Source: Phycisphaerae bacterium
GTDB lineage: Bacteria > Planctomycetota > Phycisphaerae > UBA1845
Direction of reading: 5' to 3'
NCBI GenBank assembly: GCA_029260055.1
Contig: JAJDDX010000298.1
Location: 1-58,859, forward strand
DNA: 58,859 bases
Position 1 is the stretch's first letter; each line of letters opens with the position of its first letter. The translations under genes were made by a program, and so were the position numbers. Shown here in pieces: positions 53,778-58,859 of the stretch. The notes beneath the pieces are model-generated. The model saw only the letters and a program-made list of their open reading frames with translations, made no database searches and had not been told where the DNA came from.

Positions 53778-55244
53778 TTATCCTTGAGCATCCGGGAGTA
53801 GAACCCTGGCAGAATCCTGTGCGTAGGTCCCGCTTAGTTCTTGCTGCGCCTCCTGAAGATCTCTGCCCAGTTTCGCCTTGACGGCAGCTTCGCACTCCTC
53901 GCCAAATGCAACCCCCAGTTCATCGTTGTTCCACGGCTGATCGAAGTGCGCCTCACTGAACACATCATATACGGCCCGTTGGCCCGTCTGGCTAAATATG
54001 GCCGTCCAGCTATGGTATGCCTCTTTCTGGTATGGGTAGGGATTCACAAGCATCAGTCCCTGCCCTCGGCAGATAACCGTGAAGCACGTTGGCGCAGCGC
54101 GGTAGAATCTCACACAATCTGTCAGCCCGTGGCTCTTCAGCACTTCGACAGCTTCGCTAAGCTCCTTCGAGATAACATAGCGCGTGATGTTCTTCTCCGT
54201 CTTCTCTTGATCCTGCCGGTGAGAGATGTAGTCCCAATGTGTCAACAGAAGTCGCAGCTTGAAGTTCTCGCGTTTTGACTTCTCGCGGAGCAACTCCAGA
54301 ACCCTCTCGTGGGTCACGTGGTGATGGCCCTTCAGGCCAAAAAGAGTGCTCCCGACTACGTCGAGGCCCTTCACCTCACGCTGCATGACCTCAAAAAACG
54401 CGGCTTCGAAGGCATCGACCCTGGTAGCGTAGATGTTGACGAGGCCAAGATCGCTCGTCTGTTGAAGCAGCTTCGACGCGGCGACCATGGCTTCAGCCTT
54501 GTGCTCGATGCCGTCGAGTCGCGACTGTATCTGCTCGAGGATCCCAAGTTGATGAGATGCGTCCTTGATGACGGACTCCTGTCGTCGAGCAGGACGCTGA
54601 TCACTGATCAGGTGGTACACATTCGAGAACCCGCGATCAACAAGGCTCTCGATATCCTGCAGGAGGTCTAGAGTCGCTGCGTCTCTTTGTGCCGCCAGGA
54701 TTTTTGGACGCCTGACGTCCTTTAGGATCTTCTTCGCGACCTCCGTGATCCTATCTCGTGCCTCGTCAGCGGCGGCAAGGGGGGATGTGCAGTACTGAAT
54801 GGTACTATAGCTCGCAAGATTGAAGGGGATCGAGCTGACATCGTCAGATACTGTGATGGAGGGTTTTCCGAGCGCATGGCGGTATCCTAGCTCATAAAAC
54901 ACATTTGGATTCCGATCCGAAAGGTCCGCGAGCACCAAATCGGCATCGCGCAGTCGTTGTTTGATGATATCTGGTATCGGTCCGGATTCCGGAATCTTAT
55001 CCGCACGTACAACTGTGAATCCAGCATCCTCAACAGCGCGTTTGTGAACATGGTTGTAAACCACATCGTAATGCTGTTCGTTCTCCGTACCCTTCTTTCC
55101 GAAAGGCATGATGACAAAACAGGATGAAGTGGATGCTCGTATCTTCCGGGCACCTTGGGCTGTACTGCGCCGTTTCGGCGTGGGCTTTGCCGCCCCTTGA
55201 TTTTTCTTGGGCGACGCTGAAGACGTTGGACTAGTTTTCGCCAT
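53778..55244 (-). CDS. Deoxyribosyltransferase-like / PLD-like two-domain protein (candidate defence gene)
   Basis: 488 residues from the ATG at 55244 (GGGGAGAG upstream). After a Lys/Ser-rich leader, residues 42-150 match a Rossmann-like fold related to nucleoside 2-deoxyribosyltransferases and TIR: CFVIMPFG (42-49), RADKIPESGPIPDIIKQRLRD and ADLVLADLSDRNPNVFYELG with E118 where the catalytic Glu is expected. A helical linker follows, then a C-terminal domain (about 300-440) with VVGSTLFGLKGHHH, KLRLLLTHWDY and YRAAPTCFTVICRGQGLML, resembling the PLD-like sensor or effector domains in immune-type proteins. The first domain is frequent in bacterial conflict systems, but a function is not shown. 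Stands alone among IS remnants. Confidence 0.75.
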   Translation of the reverse strand: MAKTSPTSSASPKKNQGAAKPTPKRRSTAQGARKIRASTSSCFVIMPFGKKGTENEQHYDVVYNHVHKRAVEDAGFTVVRADKIPESGPIPDIIKQRLRDADLVLADLSDRNPNVFYELGYRHALGKPSITVSDDVSSIPFNLASYSTIQYCTSPLAAADEARDRITEVAKKILKDVRRPKILAAQRDAATLDLLQDIESLVDRGFSNVYHLISDQRPARRQESVIKDASHQLGILEQIQSRLDGIEHKAEAMVAASKLLQQTSDLGLVNIYATRVDAFEAAFFEVMQREVKGLDVVGSTLFGLKGHHHVTHERVLELLREKSKRENFKLRLLLTHWDYISHRQDQEKTEKNITRYVISKELSEAVEVLKSHGLTDCVRFYRAAPTCFTVICRGQGLMLVNPYPYQKEAYHSWTAIFSQTGQRAVYDVFSEAHFDQPWNNDELGVAFGEECEAAVKAKLGRDLQEAQQELSGTYAQDSARVLLPDAQG

Positions 55245-56040
55245 GTCACTCTCCCCGAGAGAAGAACTCGGCTCTGGCCGACACAATCACTGAAGAAACT
55301 CCCAACTGACGCGCGTGGGCTCGCATCCGCCACCCTCTCCCTTCGCCCCAATCATCGCGCTGGAGGTTTCGCTCCAGGGGGCCGATTCGCCGCAAGTCCG
55401 TGGTCATCGTACCATGCAATACGCGGTCTTGCGACCGTCCGGGCCGGTGCAATTCGGCGAGGTAATCACTCACATGACGATGAGATACCCAGTGGCGCGT
55501 CCCGAGATCATCCGTTTCATGTCTCCGATGAGAATGTGGACCACGGGAAGGTCTGAACAGCCTCGCGACTCTGCCCGCGATGATCGCCTCGTGCTCGTAT
55601 CCGGCCTTCGCCACCACGCGGTACGCCCTCCAGCCGCCGGTTCGTAGCGTCGCCCGACACTCGATTGCCTTGACCGCGAACCGTCTCAGACGACATTTCC
55701 CATTTGCCGAATCTCAAACTGCCATCGTACCGGACGACGGCAGCGCCACAAGCGACAATGGCCTGTCTTGCCCTTGTCTGCGTCGACCGGGGCGGAATCC
55801 CGGCACGCTGAGCCACCGATTCGTCCGCTCAAGCCTTCGGAACCACCGTCTTGCGGGGTCCCGGCGCACGACCCCAGCCCGCCACAGATCGCCAACGTAT
55901 CGTCCGGTCGCCGCGTCAGCCACGCTGTACCAACGGCGTAGGCACACCGGGCCGCTCGATGCGATAGAGGATCGGCTCCAGTTTCTTCCTGGTGACCTTC
56001 CCCCCTCAACCTGATCCAGGGTTTGGATTAGGATTCCGGC
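55245..56040. other. Non-coding or decayed region
   Basis: About 800 bp. Several overlapping frames on both strands but none with a recognisable domain, start signal or coherent codon use. Probably decayed accessory DNA. Confidence 0.4.
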
Positions 56041-56125
56041 TTGGATCCTGGAGGAAACGTGATGAACAGGAAGCGTTAAAGGCTGAAGAGGTCGTGACCA
56101 AGCTCCGCGAGGCGGAGGTTAACTT
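56041..56125 (+). pseudogene. Remnant of an IS3-family OrfA
   Basis: GGAGGAAA precedes ATG at 56062, which encodes MNRKR then a stop. Skipping one base gives LKAEEVVTKLREAEV, the usual N-terminal HTH start of IS3-family OrfA. Similarity ends within 20 codons. Only the first bases of the element remain. Confidence 0.55.
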
Positions 56126-56730
56126 CCTTCATAGAAGCATGTTAGATCACGACTCTTGATCGCGCGCTCGTTCATGTGTAGGGGTTTCCACCTACGCCCC
56201 AGGCCAGAGTGGTAGTCACGATGTGGGCCGCAAGCGGCGCGCGCAGCGACGCCCTGCGCAGCGCAGCCCGCGTGTGAATGCCGGATTCGGCTAGGATCGC
56301 GTTTCTCGATGGGAGGCCTCGGCAGGGCTTTGGGCCGCACTTGCGTTGGCCGTCCCGAGGTAGCCCCGGATCTGGGAGTGGCCTTTCCCCCGAGTTTGTA
56401 CCAGTCTCTAGGTTGCACCGACTACGCTCTGGAGCCCAGACTACGCCTTCAGCGCGTGATTTCGGCAGATTCGAGCCCGGGAGAGAGGCATGTCGTGGCT
56501 GCGAATCATAGTAGTTGTGATTCGCACACTACTTCGCGACCGTAGCGAACTCGCCGCGGAGACCCGCCTAGGCCGTCATGACGGACGCCGCCGACCGGGT
56601 ATCTTGTTCAGAATACTCGCCCGGTTTGCAGATAGCGCCAAGATTCGGTAGAATCGTGGCTTAGATTGGGCAGATAGGAAGTCCTGGTTGGCGTCCGTCG
56701 GCACACTACGTCCAGCGGAGCAGCGGTGCA
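56126..56730. other. Region without recognised gene
   Basis: About 600 bp between the IS3 remnant and the small hypothetical gene. No domain, RNA gene or terminator identified. Confidence 0.4.
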
Positions 56731-57042
56731 ATGAAGGATAGAAGAATTCGGGAGCAGCTACGCAGCCCCAAAGCTCCGAGGACCTACGATGTGGAGGCCA
56801 TCACCACCAAGGCCTGTGCGATAAGTGCGAAATACGGCTTGGACGCTGAGGTGGACTTACACAGAGTGTCCGATGGTTCTATGAGCACCGTCGTCGGATA
56901 CCGGGTGCTAATCGTAGACCCCAACCGTTCTGACAGAACAGTAGTGGATCATCCAACAACGACCGTTGACCAACTAGCCGAAGAGCTCTCCCGCGAGTTG
57001 CCTGGCGCGGCAATCCTCCGGCTGACTCATCCCATCCTATGA
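56731..57042 (+). CDS. Small hypothetical protein
   Basis: 103 residues, ATG at 56731 with GGAG 10 bp upstream. A basic N-terminus (MKDRRIREQLRSP) is followed by an alternating helix/strand pattern (VVGYRVLIVDP, TTTVDQLAEELSRELP). No family recognised. Followed at once by a three-copy tandem repeat. Confidence 0.5.
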   Translation: MKDRRIREQLRSPKAPRTYDVEAITTKACAISAKYGLDAEVDLHRVSDGSMSTVVGYRVLIVDPNRSDRTVVDHPTTTVDQLAEELSRELPGAAILRLTHPIL

Positions 57043-57059
57043 GCCCTTTCCGCGCGGGG

Positions 57060-57426
57060 CGCGCGGGTCCATGGGAACGGATCCAAAACGTTGGACACCT
57101 CCCGGGCTGCCCCCGGGGAAGGATGGTTGACAGACTTATAACCATGATCTGGCTACGCTCGCCGACCGCGCGGGTCCGTGAGAGCGGGTCCAAACCGTCG
57201 GACACCTCCCTGGCTGTTTTCGGGGAAGGTAGATTGACGGGCATGTAACCGTGATGTGGCTATATTCGCCGACGCGATGAAATCGGTCGGCACCAACGCG
57301 CGGGTCCATGGGAGCGGGTCCAAAACGTCGGACACCTCCCGGGCTGCTCTCGGGGAAGGATGATTGACGGACTTGTAACCGTTACGTGGCTATGCTCGCC
57401 GACGCGATGAAATCAATCGGCACCAA
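57060..57426. repeat. Three tandem copies of a 107-130 bp non-coding repeat
   Basis: Copies start CGCGCGGGTCC at 57060, 57167 and 57297 (lengths 107, 130, 130; the first lacks the last 23 bp). Each has GGACACCTCCC, a GC-rich inverted repeat, GGGGAAGG, TTGAC and GTGGCTA-like segments, so a -35-like element recurs in each. They end about 60 bp from the stop of the transposase gene at 57490. Identity between copies is roughly 85 per cent by eye. Confidence 0.85.
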
Positions 57427-57489
57427 GCTGCCGTGGCAGCATGCCCGGCCGCGTCTTAGATTACGGTTGAGCGTCACTCGCGGCAAGTC

Positions 57490-58581
57490 TCAGGCTGCGA
57501 CGCGGTAGTAATGGCGCAGCAACCCGCCCAGAGAACGCTGGCAACGAATACGGCTGATCTCCGGCGGGGATTCGAAGACTAGTTCATCCGGTGGTCCTGC
57601 ACCCGCAGCCGGCAGCGTGCGATTCCCGAGCCCCTGATGCGGGCGATGCTGATTGTAGAAGCGGACATACGACTGCGTGATGTGATCGAGATGGCCCGGG
57701 CTGAAGCACAAGAAGTGGTTCAATGCCTCGCGTCTTAATCCGCCGATCCAGGCCTCAGCGAACGCGTTCGCATCGGGAGCAAGGAGCGGTGTTCTTAAAC
57801 AGCGGATGCCATCACTCTTGAAGAGGCGACGAAACGCCGCCGAGAACTTCGTGTCGCGGTCGTGGATGAGGAACCGCGCCCCGAGCTGCTGATCTTCGAG
57901 CCACATCATCATATTCCGCCCTTGCTGCTGGACCCACCGATCGTCAGGGTGATACGTGGGCGGGCTGAGGAACACCTTGCGCGTGCCGACGTGGATGAAC
58001 GCGAGGCAGTACGCCACCCGTACTCCAATGGGCGTTATCACGTTCTTGCTGAAGAAGTCGCACGCGACGAGCGTATTGACATGGAGGCGGATGAACTTCT
58101 GCCAGGTGGTCTCGCTGGCCTTCCCTCGGCGCAGAGGCGAGGGGGTCAGCCCTTCATCCTTCAAGATCCGCCGGACCGAGGATCGCCCGAGCTTGAGCCG
58201 GAGCTTCCGCAGCTCGCCGACGATACGGCGGTAACCCCAACCGGCATTCTCCCTGGCCAAGCGGATGACGAGTTCTCGCATGTTGCGGACGATCTTCGGT
58301 CGGCCGACCCGTTTCGGTTGCCGCCCTTCCCGTAGCTCTGTAACCCAGCGAGAATACGTTCGACGCGTGACGATGCCGATCACGTCGGATACGTCATGGT
58401 TGAGCTCCTGACCAATGGCCAACAGACGGGCGCGGTCATCCGGGCTCGGTACGACTCGGTTGCCGCCGAGCTTACGCCGGAGAATCTCAACTTGGGCTTT
58501 CAGGAAGCGGACGCGGGCATCGCGACGTGCTGAGCCAGCTTCCACGAGGAGGTGCAGACCGACGTAAAGCCATTGCAGCAT
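57490..58581 (-). CDS. Integrase-core (DDE) transposase
   Basis: 363 residues from the ATG at 58581; the frame extends further but without family similarity. N-terminal coiled coil and HTH (RRTYSRWVTELREGRQPKRVGRPK, GWGYRRIVGELRKL), then the retroviral integrase-type catalytic core: first Asp in VACDFFSKNV, second in IHDRDTKFS, Glu in NAFAEAWIGGLRREAL, then YNQHRPHQGLGNRTL. All three catalytic residues are present, so it may be active. Terminal repeats were not identified. The 278 bp upstream to the window end hold no recognised gene. Confidence 0.9.
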   Translation of the reverse strand: MLQWLYVGLHLLVEAGSARRDARVRFLKAQVEILRRKLGGNRVVPSPDDRARLLAIGQELNHDVSDVIGIVTRRTYSRWVTELREGRQPKRVGRPKIVRNMRELVIRLARENAGWGYRRIVGELRKLRLKLGRSSVRRILKDEGLTPSPLRRGKASETTWQKFIRLHVNTLVACDFFSKNVITPIGVRVAYCLAFIHVGTRKVFLSPPTYHPDDRWVQQQGRNMMMWLEDQQLGARFLIHDRDTKFSAAFRRLFKSDGIRCLRTPLLAPDANAFAEAWIGGLRREALNHFLCFSPGHLDHITQSYVRFYNQHRPHQGLGNRTLPAAGAGPPDELVFESPPEISRIRCQRSLGGLLRHYYRVAA

Positions 58582-58859
58582 AGCTTGTGATTCCTGTGGC
58601 TGACCCGCTGAAAGGACGGCAATGTGGACGTGCCGACATTTTGGACCCTCGCTCCTGGCAGGGCAAACGGCGAGCCCTTCGCCGCGGCGAGGCGGTCGCA
58701 CGAGCGCCGCCTCAGGCCTACCCAGGCACGACCGACAAGATGCTGTCGGGGTGACACGGCCCGACAACACCTAATGCTTTGTGCCACAAAGAGTTACGTT
58801 CACCGCCCGACACGAAAGACCGACAAAACCGACACACAATAACATCTCCTGATCCCCAT

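Noticed and set aside
57060-57426. Possible CRISPR array
   Set aside because: Only three copies of 107-130 bp, repeated over nearly the full unit, with no short repeat/spacer pattern and no cas genes nearby.

Overview
The window is GC-rich bacterial DNA, most likely from a planctomycete (Planctomycetota, perhaps near Phycisphaerae). The evidence is secreted proteins with Asp/Cys repeats of the 'DCNxNxxPDxCD' type, a protein ending in an IPTL-CTERM-like sorting tail, a DapL-type lysine pathway, an ECF sigma factor paired with a membrane TPR protein, and self-complementary intergenic repeats. This placement is inference; there is no rRNA gene to test it.

Layout. 1-9.7 kb: two large Cys-rich secreted proteins on the + strand, the second a subtilisin-like protease, each followed by a strong terminator. 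9.8-15.3 kb: dapL, a C69 dipeptidase, structured intergenic repeats, a decayed zinc-ribbon gene, and a cell-surface protein with P-like and FN3-like domains. 15.3-22.3 kb, mostly minus strand: a small membrane protein, tRNA-Glu, a PQQ-type sugar dehydrogenase, dapB, an M50 protease, a rhomboid protease and a Nudix hydrolase. 22.4-29.4 kb: housekeeping genes (dxr-rseP, a PilZ protein, rplM-rpsI, purD).

29.8-37.2 kb is an accessory island next to the initiator tRNA gene. The 3' half of that tRNA is duplicated 213 bp downstream, and a GGGYTCATAAC motif matching its anticodon arm recurs there. The island carries a large serine recombinase and a tightly overlapping HTH / ParB-methyltransferase / small terminase-like / large terminase gene set, with no capsid or portal genes. 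The recombinase mRNA leader can fold so that its Shine-Dalgarno is hidden, with the same motif in the loop.

37.5-43.9 kb is the best candidate for an undescribed system. A TIR-domain protein (minus strand) is divergent from a 1550-residue protein with a Cap4/PD-(D/E)xK-like N-terminus, a STAND-type P-loop ATPase and a helical-repeat C-terminus, resembling Avs antiviral ATPases. 43.9-46.5 kb holds a decayed integrase-type transposase and an IS66-family element whose third gene has lost its catalytic C-terminus. 47.2-53.1 kb: an ECF sigma factor, its overlapping membrane TPR partner, a Cys-rich lipoprotein and a secreted FN3-like protein. 53.8-58.9 kb: a deoxyribosyltransferase-like/PLD-like protein that may also act in defence, IS remnants, a small unknown gene, a three-copy tandem repeat, and a complete DDE transposase gene.

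The housekeeping half looks vertically inherited. The part from the initiator tRNA rightward reads as an accumulation zone for mobile DNA and defence genes.
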